A DNA stretch of 64,000 nucleotides from Gammaproteobacteria bacterium (GCA_025355645.1 JANXZG010000080.1:29283-93282), one strand, 5' to 3'. Positions 41,635 through 50,218 are shown, numbered from the stretch's first letter. The notes: a model not told the origin generated them from the letters alone. Translations and numbers: made by a program.

Positions 41635-41820
41635 ACCAGACCCTCCGGCGCTTGCGCGACCATCCATCCCGAACAAACGGCCAACCGCCCTAGGGGTTGA
41701 CGGCAAAGCCCCATGAACGCAAAGCGCCTGGCCAGCCAGCAGTCCCGTACCTGCGCACGGGACGCGCTGATCCTGACCCTGTGGGTGCGCCTCGCGATGC
41801 GCGCGAAGCGCCGCCAACCC

Positions 41821-42228
41821 TTACGAAAGTCCCAGATCCATCGTAGATGGCTGCGATGCAGGCGAGGCCATGGGCGCAACAACCGGTGCGGGGGTCGCGG
41901 GCGCGGCAGCAGGCGCGGTAGTCGGCTTGGACATCGACCTCACCATCGGCGTCATCATCGGCTTTGGCATCTTCTTCGGCGCGGCCTTCGGAGCAGCCGC
42001 CGTCCGTCGGGCCGCTGGTTTCTTCGCAGCGACTGCTACCTTCGCTTTGGCCTTGGCTTTTACCTTAGCCTTCTTCCTCGGTGCCGCACGCTTGGCCACC
42101 TTCCTGGCGACCTTGCGAACAACGCGACCCTTCTTTTTTACCGAGCGCTTCTTGGCCGAACGCGCTTGCGACGCGCGCATCTTCGCTTTTGCCATCGGGC
42201 GCTTTTTAGATTTTCTCTTCTTAGCCAT
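41821..42228 (-). CDS. Lysine/alanine-rich histone H1-like protein
   Basis: 135 residues. The N-terminal 80 are dominated by Lys, Arg and Ala repeats (KKRSVKKKGRVVRKVARKVAKRA, KKAKVKAKAKAKV split by Val), like eukaryotic H1 tails and bacterial AlgP/HctB-type proteins. The C-terminal 50 are Pro/Ala/Met-rich. It probably binds nucleic acid; its role is unproven. Start chosen at the second ATG, with GGAGAAG upstream. Low-complexity composition makes homology calls unreliable. Confidence 0.65.
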   Translation of the reverse strand: MAKKRKSKKRPMAKAKMRASQARSAKKRSVKKKGRVVRKVARKVAKRAAPRKKAKVKAKAKAKVAVAAKKPAARRTAAAPKAAPKKMPKPMMTPMVRSMSKPTTAPAAAPATPAPVVAPMASPASQPSTMDLGLS

Positions 42229-42328
42229 GGTCAGACTTCTCCTAACGGAACAGGTCAATACACGAGTGCGAGAGTAGCCCCGAATAAGTCTGCTGTCATC
42301 TAGCGGTTGTTACGATAGGCTGAGGCGG

Positions 42329-42976
42329 ATGCCAGATGAAAATACTTCCCGGCCCATCCGCCCGCTCGTCGACGTCTGGCTGAAACCAAGGCGCGTATTT
42401 CGGGAGCTGGCCGCAACACCGGTCACGCGCACCGACTACCTGCTCGCGGCCGCACAAGGCATGGTCAGCTGGCTCGCCTTGTGCCGTGCACAATCGGCAG
42501 GGCTGCATAGCAGCATCGCGGAGATCTTCGGCAAGTCACTGATCGTGGGACCCATCGCCGGGATTCTCGGCATACTCTTGATGACCGCCATCTACGGGCA
42601 AATCGGGCGTCGGATCGGCGGAAGTGCTACGCGATCCCAAGTCTTTCATGTACTTGCTTACGGCGGGGTGCCCCTGGTCGCGTCCTTGGGCATCTGGGCG
42701 ATCACCGGGCTGTTATTGGGGACGGCGGCGTTCATCGATAAAGCCCCGCCCGACTTAGATTTGTTGCCGGGCTTATTGCTGAAATTCCAATCCGTGGCGC
42801 ATGTTGTGCTGATCGGCTGGAGCCTGTTGATCCAAGTCATGGGATTCAGCGAGGTCCAGGGGCTGGCCGTCAAGCGGGCGTTCGGCATCTGGGTCATCGG
42901 CCAATTATTGGTTCTCTGCGCGGTGATTTTCCTGATCGTCGCGCTCTACGGCCCCGATATCCCCTCGCCGCCCTGA
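42329..42976 (+). CDS. Yip1-domain membrane protein
   Basis: 215 residues with about five transmembrane helices. The N-terminal WLKPRRVFRELAATPVTRTDYLLAA is typical of bacterial Yip1-domain proteins, whose function is unknown. The 3' end overlaps the convergent basic protein by 31 bases. Confidence 0.75.
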   Translation: MPDENTSRPIRPLVDVWLKPRRVFRELAATPVTRTDYLLAAAQGMVSWLALCRAQSAGLHSSIAEIFGKSLIVGPIAGILGILLMTAIYGQIGRRIGGSATRSQVFHVLAYGGVPLVASLGIWAITGLLLGTAAFIDKAPPDLDLLPGLLLKFQSVAHVVLIGWSLLIQVMGFSEVQGLAVKRAFGIWVIGQLLVLCAVIFLIVALYGPDIPSPP

Positions 42977-43404
42977 GCAGGCGGCAACGGCGCTTTGGCC
43001 GGCGCTGCCGGCGAGCCGCTATGCGCCGATCCGCGCGCCGCGCCATCCATGCGGTTGATGATTGACCTGGCGACCGCCGCTGGCGAGCCGGCGCGCACCG
43101 TGCGCACAGGGCGCTTGCGCCGAACGGCGCGTTTGCTTGGCAAAGCGGCCTTCGCTTTGGCGGCTTTCGGCGGCTTTTTGCGCGCGCGGCGCCGCAGCCG
43201 CGCTGCAATCAGGGTTGCCTTCGTGTCCAGCACCAGCCTGCGCGCCTGCTTCGCCGCCTTCTTGGCCGCCTTCGACGCCTTGCGCGCCAATTTGAGCTGG
43301 ACTTTTGCAAGTCGGGCGCGCCGCTTGGCCAGATCTGCGCGCGCAACGGCTTTGGCCGCTACGCCGACCAGGCGCTGCAGTTTTGAAATGGTTTTCGTTG
43401 CCAT
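42946..43404 (-). CDS. Second histone H1-like basic protein
   Basis: 152 residues. A Lys/Ala-rich helical region (KLARKASKAAKKAAKQARR) is followed by Arg/Lys/Pro-rich stretches (RRRARKKPPKAAKAKAALP) and a Pro/Gly tail. It is similar in style to the protein at 41821-42228 but not an obvious duplicate, since the N-terminus (ISKLQRLVGVAAKAVARADL) differs. Probably a nucleoid-associated or RNA-binding protein. Confidence 0.6.
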   Translation of the reverse strand: MATKTISKLQRLVGVAAKAVARADLAKRRARLAKVQLKLARKASKAAKKAAKQARRLVLDTKATLIAARLRRRARKKPPKAAKAKAALPSKRAVRRKRPVRTVRAGSPAAVARSIINRMDGAARGSAHSGSPAAPAKAPLPPAQGGEGISGP

Positions 43405-43458
43405 ATGGCGGCAGCATAAGCGCGGGCGACAATGATGTCACCCGCGATGCGCCGGCAT

Positions 43459-44136
43459 TTAACCGAGCACGCGCAGCAGGAATTCCCGGATCGCGGCGAT
43501 CTCCGGCGGGCTCACCGAGTGGGCCATCGGGTACTCGTGCCATTCCACCTGGTAGCCGGCAGTGCGCAGCAGGTCGCGGGAACGCATGGCGAGCGGCGCC
43601 GGTAGGACGGCATCAGCAAGCCCGTGGGCCATGAACACGGGCACGGCATCGTTCTCGGGCTGGCGGTCCTTCAACAGGCGCGCGGCCAGGGGCAGGTAGC
43701 AGGACAAGGCCAGGACCGCGGCGAGGCGCTGCGGATAGCGTGGGGCCAGGTACAAGCACAGGGCGCCGCCTTGCGAAAAACCGGCGAGCACGATGCGCTC
43801 GCAGGCTATGCCGCGGCTGACCTCGCGCGCGATCAGTTCGCCCACCCTAAGCGCACTGTCGGCGAAGCCATCCGCATCCTCGGTCGCGCTGCGATCAAAA
43901 CTGCGGATGTCGTACCAGGCGCGCATGCGCGTGCCGCCATTGATCGTGACCGGGCGCACCGGTGCGTTCGGGAACACGAAGCGCCAGGCGCGTTCGCGTT
44001 TCGGCAGCAGTTCGGGCACAACCGGCTCGAAGTCGTGGCCATCGGCGCCAAGGCCGTGCAGCCAGATGATGGCTGCGTCGACGGAGGAGGCGGATTCTAT
44101 TTCAACGGTCTCGAGCAAGGTCGGCCAAGGGTACAA
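43459..44136 (-). CDS. Carboxylesterase/phospholipase of the alpha/beta-hydrolase fold
   Basis: 225 residues. The oxyanion region IIWLHGLGADGHDF, the nucleophile elbow LAGFSQGGALCLYL, Asp in MAHGLADAVL and His in YPMAHSVSP make a full catalytic triad. It resembles EstB/acyl-protein thioesterase-like carboxylesterases of about 215-225 residues. It is divergent from argR across a 73-base region holding ARG boxes, so ArgR could affect it. Confidence 0.9.
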   Translation of the reverse strand: MYPWPTLLETVEIESASSVDAAIIWLHGLGADGHDFEPVVPELLPKRERAWRFVFPNAPVRPVTINGGTRMRAWYDIRSFDRSATEDADGFADSALRVGELIAREVSRGIACERIVLAGFSQGGALCLYLAPRYPQRLAAVLALSCYLPLAARLLKDRQPENDAVPVFMAHGLADAVLPAPLAMRSRDLLRTAGYQVEWHEYPMAHSVSPPEIAAIREFLLRVLG

Positions 44137-44159
44137 GGAACCGGGTCCTTGACAATACT

Positions 44160-44194
44160 TGCATTTTTATGCAACCTCGTTGCACTTTTATGCA
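44160..44194 (+). promoter_or_regulatory. Tandem ARG boxes upstream of argR
   Basis: TGCATTTTTATGCA (44160-44173) fits the ArgR site pattern TGmATwwwwATkCA perfectly. TGCACTTTTATGCA (44181-44194) has one mismatch. Their centres are 21 bases apart, two helical turns, the classic spacing for an ArgR hexamer. A TTGACA lies at 44149-44154 as a possible -35. Confidence 0.85.
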
Positions 44195-44209
44195 CCGAGT
44201 CTTGATGAC

Positions 44210-44671
44210 ATGATCACATCGCCGCCCGAGCATCACAGCGCGCCTGCGCGCCGCAGCCTGCTCGCGAAGATCATTCGCGAACGCGCGGTCGGCCGGCAGG
44301 CCGAGCTGGTCGAACTGCTGCGCAAACAGGGGCATCCCGCGACGCAATCGAGCGTAAGCCGTGACCTGCGAGAACTGGGCGTCGCAAAGATGGGCGATCG
44401 TTACGTGCTGCCAGCGGCTGCGCTTTTACCAAAGGCGGAATTCCCGGCAGTGCGGCAATTCGTCACGGCCATTCTTCCGGCTGGCGGCAACCTCGTGGTG
44501 CTGAAGACCCGCATCGGCTCGGCGCAGAGTGTCGCGCTCGCGATCGACAGCGCCCAGTGGCAGGAAGTCGTCGGCACGATTTCGGGCGATGACACGATTT
44601 TCATCGCCACGTCGAGCGTCCAGGCCCAGCGCCGGCTCCATGAGAAACTCCATGAAACCTTCGGAATCTGA
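44210..44671 (+). CDS. argR: Arginine repressor ArgR
   Basis: 153 residues. The N-terminal winged-helix DNA-binding domain has SSVSRDLRELGVAKMGDRYVLP. The C-terminal arginine-binding domain has TRIGSAQSVALAIDS and VVGTISGDDTIFIAT, where the paired Asp residues contact arginine. It represses arginine synthesis genes as a hexamer and here leads the operon it presumably controls, behind tandem ARG boxes. The ATG at 44210 is used; a longer frame would run through the operators. Confidence 0.93.
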   Translation: MITSPPEHHSAPARRSLLAKIIRERAVGRQAELVELLRKQGHPATQSSVSRDLRELGVAKMGDRYVLPAAALLPKAEFPAVRQFVTAILPAGGNLVVLKTRIGSAQSVALAIDSAQWQEVVGTISGDDTIFIATSSVQAQRRLHEKLHETFGI

Positions 44672-44678
44672 AATCCCC

Positions 44679-45905
44679 ATGACCCACGCTGCGCCATCGG
44701 GCACCGAGCCCATCCTCCTCGCATTCTCCGGCGGCCTGGACACATCCTTCTGCGTGCCATGGCTCAAGGAAACCTACAGTCGCCCGGTCATCACCGTGAC
44801 GGTCGATACCGGTGGCATCGATGCGCAGGGTGCGCGCCTGCTCGCGGAGCGCGCGCGCGCCCTCGGCGCGATCGCGCACCACCAGATCGATGCGCGCGAG
44901 GCCTACTTCAACCAGGTGCTGAAGTTCCTGATCATGGGCAACGTGCGTCGCGGCGCGATGTATCCGCTATGCGTCGGTGCGGAGCGCGTGCTGCAGGCGC
45001 AGACGATCGCCCAAATGGCCCTGAGGCTGAAATCGACGATGGTTGCACACGGCTGCACTGCCGCGGGCAACGACCAGGTGCGCTTCGAGGTCGCCCTGCG
45101 CACGCTTGCACCACAACTCGAGATCCTGGCGCCGGTGCGCGACCGTGCTTTCAAACGTGCTGAACAACTGCAGTACCTGAAGGACCACGCACTGCCGATA
45201 CCGCCATTCGGAGCTGCCTATTCGGTCAATCGCGGCCTGTGGGGCGTGACGATCGGCGGTAGGGAGACCTTGACTTCGGAGGCCAGCATTCCCGAGAGCG
45301 CCTGGGTGCTGTCGAAGAACGCCTTCGCTGCGCCTCTGGACCCTGTGCGCCACACGCTCGGCTTCGAGCGTGGCATTCCGGCGCTTCTGGACGGCGTCGC
45401 GCTTGCGGCGGTCACGATCATCGAGCGCCTTGAGGCGCTCGCCGGTCCCTACGCAATTGGGCGTGGCATCCATGTAGGTGATACGGTTATCGGCACCAAG
45501 GGGCGCGTTGCATTCGAGGCGCCTGCTGCGGAAATCCTGCTGACGGCGCATCGCGAACTCGAGAAGCTCGTGCTCACGGCGCGGCAGGCGCGCGTTAAGG
45601 AGTCGGTCGCCCAGGTCTATGGCGACCTGGTGCATGAGGGCCAGCACCTGGATCCGGTGTGCCGCGACATCGAGGCGCTGTTCAGCGCCTCGCAGGCACG
45701 CGTCACCGGCAGCGTAAAGCTGCTGCTGCGTGCGGGCTCGCTGTTCATCGAGGGCGTGAGCTCCTCCTACTCGCTGATGGCTGCGTCGAAAGGGGTTTAC
45801 GGCGAAGCCGCGGGTGAATGGACGCCAACCGATGCGCTGGGCTTCTCCCGGATGCTCGCGCTGCCAGGCATATTCCACCAGCGCGCCGGAGCGCAAGAGC
45901 CATGA
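44679..45905 (+). CDS. argG: Argininosuccinate synthase
   Basis: 408 residues. The ATP-binding PP-loop motif LAFSGGLDTSF begins near residue 14. The enzyme joins citrulline and aspartate using ATP. The AHGCTAAGNDQVRFE segment matches the synthase signature near the citrulline site. The ATG at 44679 starts 7 bases after argR; an upstream open frame is argR in another phase. Its stop overlaps the next gene by 4 bases. Confidence 0.94.
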   Translation: MTHAAPSGTEPILLAFSGGLDTSFCVPWLKETYSRPVITVTVDTGGIDAQGARLLAERARALGAIAHHQIDAREAYFNQVLKFLIMGNVRRGAMYPLCVGAERVLQAQTIAQMALRLKSTMVAHGCTAAGNDQVRFEVALRTLAPQLEILAPVRDRAFKRAEQLQYLKDHALPIPPFGAAYSVNRGLWGVTIGGRETLTSEASIPESAWVLSKNAFAAPLDPVRHTLGFERGIPALLDGVALAAVTIIERLEALAGPYAIGRGIHVGDTVIGTKGRVAFEAPAAEILLTAHRELEKLVLTARQARVKESVAQVYGDLVHEGQHLDPVCRDIEALFSASQARVTGSVKLLLRAGSLFIEGVSSSYSLMAASKGVYGEAAGEWTPTDALGFSRMLALPGIFHQRAGAQEP

Positions 45906-46990
45906 GCCCAATGCGCAGCGTCGTCGTCGACAAGATCGGATCCGTCACGCAGGCCTGTGGCCTCAAGCATGAATTGCGGATCTCGCCCGACATCGTCTGC
46001 GAGGAAGGCGTGGTCCTGGTCGTCGAAATCCTGAACAACAAATCGACTTACAATACGCTCGAGCTGACCAGCGGGCGCATGGCCAAGATCACCCGGGGCG
46101 ACGTCGTGGTCGGCGCGCTCGGTCATCGCAAGGCGCTGTTCGGTTATGCGGGACACATTCCGGCAACGCTTGTACCCGGCGATGTCATCCAGATGCTGAA
46201 CATCGGCGGCGTGCTGGGCATCTGCGATTCGGCGACACCGGACAAGGGCAAGCCATTCGATGCGAAAGTCCTCGGTACGGTGCTGACATTTCCGTACCTC
46301 GGCGAGCGTATCGGCGTGCCCGCGCGGGCCGGTTACAAGGCCCTGAATTACGATGCGCTGCTCGACGCGCGCGGCGTGCCCGTGGTAGCGCTCGCCGGCA
46401 CCTGTATGGAATCGGGCAAGACCGCCGCCGCCGCCGCGATCATCGCGCGCATGCGCCACCGCGGTCTCGTTGTCGATGCGTTCAAGGCCACCGGTGTCTC
46501 ACTGCGCCGCGACATCCTGGCGTTCGAGGACGCCGGTGCGCGCCGCACGACGATCTTCACCGATCACGGCGTGGTCACGACGACCGCGAATTGCGGCCCG
46601 GCACTGACGCGCACCATGCTGAGCGAGATGGCAGCCGGAAGCCCCGATGCGATCGTGTTCGAGCTGGGCGATGGCCTGCTCGGTACTTATGGCGTGGAAG
46701 CCATCCTGATGCAGCCCGACATCAAGACAGTGCTGACCGCGGTGGTGCTCTCGGCGAATGACCCGGTGGCGGCCTGGGGCGGGGTCAAGCTGCTGCGCGA
46801 GCGATTCGAGATTGAACCCGCCGCCGTGACGGGACCGGCGACCGACAACCAGGTCGGGGTACAGATCATCGAGGAACAGATGGGAGTCGCCGCCTTCAAC
46901 GCGATCAGCCATCCGGCCGACCTGGGCGATCATATTATCGCCAGGCTAGGCATTTCCAATGTGCCTATCGCGAAGGTGGCCGCGGAATGA
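45902..46990 (+). CDS. P-loop protein of unknown function inside the arginine operon (distantly DUF1611/BioD/MobB-like)
   Basis: 362 residues. An N-terminal domain (about 1-155) is rich in Gly and Val, including GALGHRKALFGYAGHIPATL and GGVLGICDSATPDKGKPFD. It is followed by a nucleotide-binding domain with P-loop GTCMESGKT at 166-174, then FKATGVSLRRD, a TDHGVVTTT strand, and IVFELGDGLLGTYGVEAI. This order resembles SIMIBI-type P-loop proteins such as dethiobiotin synthetase, MobB and DUF1611, but no family can be assigned firmly by eye. Overlaps of 4 bases with argG and argC show it belongs to the operon. It has no known place in arginine synthesis; a glutamate N-acyltransferase role is a hypothesis (see findings). 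Confidence 0.8.
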   Translation: MSPMRSVVVDKIGSVTQACGLKHELRISPDIVCEEGVVLVVEILNNKSTYNTLELTSGRMAKITRGDVVVGALGHRKALFGYAGHIPATLVPGDVIQMLNIGGVLGICDSATPDKGKPFDAKVLGTVLTFPYLGERIGVPARAGYKALNYDALLDARGVPVVALAGTCMESGKTAAAAAIIARMRHRGLVVDAFKATGVSLRRDILAFEDAGARRTTIFTDHGVVTTTANCGPALTRTMLSEMAAGSPDAIVFELGDGLLGTYGVEAILMQPDIKTVLTAVVLSANDPVAAWGGVKLLRERFEIEPAAVTGPATDNQVGVQIIEEQMGVAAFNAISHPADLGDHIIARLGISNVPIAKVAAE

Positions 46991-48042
46991 GTGTGCAGGC
47001 CATCGTGCTGGGCGGCACCGGCTATGTGGCCGGCGAACTGCTGCGCCTGCTGTCCGGCCATGCACACCTTGAAGTCGCGGCGGTGTTATCCGAGAGCCAG
47101 CCCAAGACGCGCGTCGTAGAGGCCTTCCCGCATCTGCAAGCGGCCTATCCGGATCTGCTGTTCGCGAGCCTGGACACAATCGAGGAACTGGTGCGCGTCA
47201 CGGCGCAGACCGCACTGTTTTGCGCAGCGCCCCATGGCGTTGCGGCAGGCCTGATCGACCGGCTGCTGACGGTTGCCGCTGCCGCAGGCCGGCAGGTGCA
47301 CTGCGTCGACCTGTCGGCCGATTTCCGTTTTGCGAGCGCCGCGGCCTATGAATCGGTCTACCAACGTGCGCACGGCGCGCCGCAGCGGATTGCGCAGTTC
47401 ACCTGCGCAGTCCCCGAGCACCTCGAAAGCGCGCCCACGCCGCATATCGCGCACCCCGGCTGTTTCGCTACTGCCACGCTGCTCGCCTCCGTGCCGCTGC
47501 TGGCCCTGAACCTGACGGACGCGCGGCTGTTTGTCACCGGCATCACCGGCAGTACCGGTTCTGGCCGCAAGCCGATCGAAGGCACGCATCATCCGCAGCG
47601 CCACAGCGACCTGTATGCCTATAACGCGCTGAGCCACCGCCACACGCCGGAAATCACGGCCTGCGCGAAGGCGGTTAGCGGCGTCGACGCGGAATACAAT
47701 TTCGTGCCGCACTCCGGACCCTACGCGCGCGGCATCTACGTCACGATCCAGGCGACCCTGAAGCGACCGCTCGATGCGGCGGGCGTGCGCGCGGCCCTTA
47801 AGGATTACTACCGCCTCTCGCCCTTCGTGCAGGTCAACCCGTCGCCGCCGCATGTCAAAAATGTGGCGACCAGTAACTACGTCCATCTCAGTGCCAGCAC
47901 CAATGGCGCGACGCTCGCCGTGATGGCCGCAATCGACAACCTGAATAAAGGCGCGGCCGGCGGTGCCATACAATGGATGAACCGCCTGCTGCGGATTCCG
48001 GAGAGCACGGGGCTCACCGCGCTGGCACCGGGCTGGACCTGA
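46987..48042 (+). CDS. argC: N-acyl-gamma-glutamyl-phosphate reductase
   Basis: 351 residues. The nucleotide-binding start is VLGGTGYVAGELLRLL. The active-site Cys is in HPGCFATATLLA at about residues 156-167, followed by the GSTGSGRKP motif and the catalytic His region near HRHTPEI. It reduces N-acylglutamyl phosphate to the semialdehyde with NADPH. It overlaps the P-loop gene by 4 bases. Confidence 0.95.
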   Translation: MSVQAIVLGGTGYVAGELLRLLSGHAHLEVAAVLSESQPKTRVVEAFPHLQAAYPDLLFASLDTIEELVRVTAQTALFCAAPHGVAAGLIDRLLTVAAAAGRQVHCVDLSADFRFASAAAYESVYQRAHGAPQRIAQFTCAVPEHLESAPTPHIAHPGCFATATLLASVPLLALNLTDARLFVTGITGSTGSGRKPIEGTHHPQRHSDLYAYNALSHRHTPEITACAKAVSGVDAEYNFVPHSGPYARGIYVTIQATLKRPLDAAGVRAALKDYYRLSPFVQVNPSPPHVKNVATSNYVHLSASTNGATLAVMAAIDNLNKGAAGGAIQWMNRLLRIPESTGLTALAPGWT

Positions 48043-48056
48043 AGCGCGAGCGACCC

Positions 48057-49226
48057 ATGACCACCACCGCCAACTCGATGAGCGCAGCGCATACCAGTCA
48101 CCTCGCACAGGTGTTCGCGCAATACCCGCTGGAAATAGCCCATGGCGACGGCGTATGGCTGCATACGCGTGATGGACGCAAGATCCTGGATTTCTACGGC
48201 GGCCATGCCGTCGCCGGATTGGGCTACGGTCATCCGCGATGGCTCGCCGCGCTCGAGCGCCAAGCCCGCCAAATGGCCTTCCAGACCAATGCGCTCGCAA
48301 TGGCGGTGCGCGAGCGTGCCGCGGCACGGCTGGCGCGCTTTGCCGGTATCGGCCTGGATACGGTTTTCTGGGTCAACAGTGGTGCCGAAGCGAACGAAAA
48401 CGCGTTGAAACTCGCCTTCAAGGTGACCGGCCGTACGCATGCGGTCGCCCTTGAGCACGGCTGGCATGGTCGCACCGCCGCGGCCGGCGCCGTGACCTGG
48501 GGTGCGCTCGAGAAATGGTACGGCTTTCCGCGCACGCCGTTCGACGTGCGCTTCGTGCCGCGCAACGAGCCCGATGGGCTGGAGCGATTCATCGATCGCA
48601 ACACGGCGGCCGTGATCGTCGAGCCCGTGCAGGGCGTCGGCGGCGCCTATGACGTCGGCAAGCCGATGTTGCAAGCGCTGCGCCAGCGCTGCGATGAGAC
48701 TGGCGCGCAGCTGATATTCGACGAGGTGCAGTGCGGTGTCGGGCGCACCGGCGCGCCCTTTGGCGCGAACCACTACGAGGTCACGCCCGACATGATCACG
48801 ACGGCCAAGGCGCTGGGCAACGGCTTCCCGGTGTCGGCCCTGCTGCTGTCGCGCCGCCTCGCCGGCCAGCTGCGTGTCGACGACATGGGGACGACGTTCG
48901 GCGGCGGTCCCATGGCCTGCGCAATCGCCGAAGCGGTGATCGATGCGATCGAGACCGAGTCGCTGCTCGCGAACGTGCGCACCGTGTCGGCGTATCTGCG
49001 TGCGCACTGCCTGGTGGGGCCCGTCACCGGCATGCAGGGAGTCGGCTTCCTGCTGGGACTGAGGACGACGCGCCCAGCGAAGGAGGTGCACGCCGCGCTG
49101 CTCGCGAAAAATATCCTGACGGGCACGAGCGCCGATCCGCACATACTGCGGCTGCTGCCCGCATACATCATGAACGAGGCGCACGTCGACCAGCTCGCCG
49201 CCGCCCTCGCCCAGGTCGCCCCTTGA
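48057..49226 (+). CDS. argD: N-acylornithine aminotransferase
   Basis: 389 residues, PLP-dependent class III aminotransferase. The motifs are VFWVNSGAEANENALKLA, EHGWHGRTAAAG, VIVEPVQGVGG, FDEVQCGVGRTG and the PLP lysine in TTAKALGNGFPV. It makes N-acylornithine from the semialdehyde and glutamate. The ATG at 48057 is 14 bases after argC. The stop overlaps the transcarbamylase TTG start by 4 bases. Confidence 0.94.
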   Translation: MTTTANSMSAAHTSHLAQVFAQYPLEIAHGDGVWLHTRDGRKILDFYGGHAVAGLGYGHPRWLAALERQARQMAFQTNALAMAVRERAAARLARFAGIGLDTVFWVNSGAEANENALKLAFKVTGRTHAVALEHGWHGRTAAAGAVTWGALEKWYGFPRTPFDVRFVPRNEPDGLERFIDRNTAAVIVEPVQGVGGAYDVGKPMLQALRQRCDETGAQLIFDEVQCGVGRTGAPFGANHYEVTPDMITTAKALGNGFPVSALLLSRRLAGQLRVDDMGTTFGGGPMACAIAEAVIDAIETESLLANVRTVSAYLRAHCLVGPVTGMQGVGFLLGLRTTRPAKEVHAALLAKNILTGTSADPHILRLLPAYIMNEAHVDQLAAALAQVAP

Positions 49227-50218
49227 GGCGCTTTCTTGACCTCGCCGATTTTTCGCGTGACGAAATCCTGGACGTGCTCACGCTTGCCCAACGGCTGCAG
49301 GATCATCCGGAACCGCAGGCACTTGCCGGCAAGATCCTCGGACTGGTGTTTCTGAACCCATCGCTGCGCACGCTTGCCTCCTTCCAGGCTGGCATGGCGA
49401 AGCTCGGCGGCAGCTCGTTCGTGATCACGCCTGGCCAGGGAACCTGGCAGCTCGAGACAGGTATGAATGCGACCATGGATGGCGCGGCTGCGGAGCACAT
49501 CCGCGAAGGCATCCCGGTGCTCGCATCGTATTGCGACGCGCTCGGAGTGCGCGCGTTTGCCGATGGCAAGGATCTCGCCGCAGACATGAACGAAACGCTG
49601 TTTCGCATGATCGATGAGCTGTGTGACAAGCCATTGATCAACCTGGAATCGGCGCGCGGCCATCCGTGCCAGGCACTGGCGGACTGGCGCACGCTCGATC
49701 AGGAGCGCGTACCGCGCCGGGCGAAGTTCGTGCTCAGCTGGGTCTATCATCCGCGCGCGCTGCCGCTCGCGGTACCGGCCGCGACGCTGCAAATGGCCGC
49801 CATGCGCGGCATGGAAGTCGTGGTGTTGCGTCCCGACGGATTCGCCTTGCCATCGGAGCTAATGGCCCGGGCACGAGCGGCCGCCGGCATGTCCGGCGGT
49901 GAGGTGTCGGAGACGGCCGACCGCGGCGCGGCGCTGAGGGGCGCCCACGTCGTCTATGCCAAGGAATGGGGCTCGACGCGCCATTACGGCGATGCGGATG
50001 GCGATGCGCGCCTGCGCGCAGGACTGACCGACTGGTGCGTGCGCGAAAGCTGGTTCGACGCGGCGCAGCCCGCAGCCCGGCTGATGCATTGCCTGCCGGT
50101 GCGGCGCAATGTCGCCGTTGCCGACGAGGTGCTGGATGGAACGCGCGCCGTGGTACGCCGCGAGGCTTTCAATCGTCTGGTGGTGCAGATGGCCGTTCTG
50201 CATCGCATGCTAGCGTGA
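49223..50218 (+). CDS. argF': N-acylornithine carbamoyltransferase (AOTCase/SOTCase type)
   Basis: 331 residues from a TTG start that overlaps the argD stop. It carbamoylates N-acylornithine to N-acylcitrulline, replacing ordinary ArgF. Family-specific features: a Trp in the 80s loop (QGTWQLE, W75), MDGAAAEHI at 85-93, HPCQ at 147-150, YHPRALPLAVP, and HCLPVRRN at 289-296. The residue aligned (from memory) with the acetyl/succinyl specificity site, Glu in Xanthomonas and Pro in Bacteroides fragilis, is Ala90. The usual SxRTR carbamoyl-phosphate motif reads PSLRTLAS. It resembles the Bacteroides enzyme more than the Xanthomonas one. Confidence 0.9.
   Translation: MRRFLDLADFSRDEILDVLTLAQRLQDHPEPQALAGKILGLVFLNPSLRTLASFQAGMAKLGGSSFVITPGQGTWQLETGMNATMDGAAAEHIREGIPVLASYCDALGVRAFADGKDLAADMNETLFRMIDELCDKPLINLESARGHPCQALADWRTLDQERVPRRAKFVLSWVYHPRALPLAVPAATLQMAAMRGMEVVVLRPDGFALPSELMARARAAAGMSGGEVSETADRGAALRGAHVVYAKEWGSTRHYGDADGDARLRAGLTDWCVRESWFDAAQPAARLMHCLPVRRNVAVADEVLDGTRAVVRREAFNRLVVQMAVLHRMLA

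Noticed and set aside
48731..49222. Upstream extension of argF' in the same frame
   Set aside because: It runs through argD in another phase; the TTG at 49223 overlapping the argD stop gives the family N-terminus.
47086..49792. Three long minus-strand open frames (413, 435 and 339 codons)
   Set aside because: All are antisense to argC, argD and argF', which have complete motifs. The His/Arg-rich peptides are codon-bias shadows.
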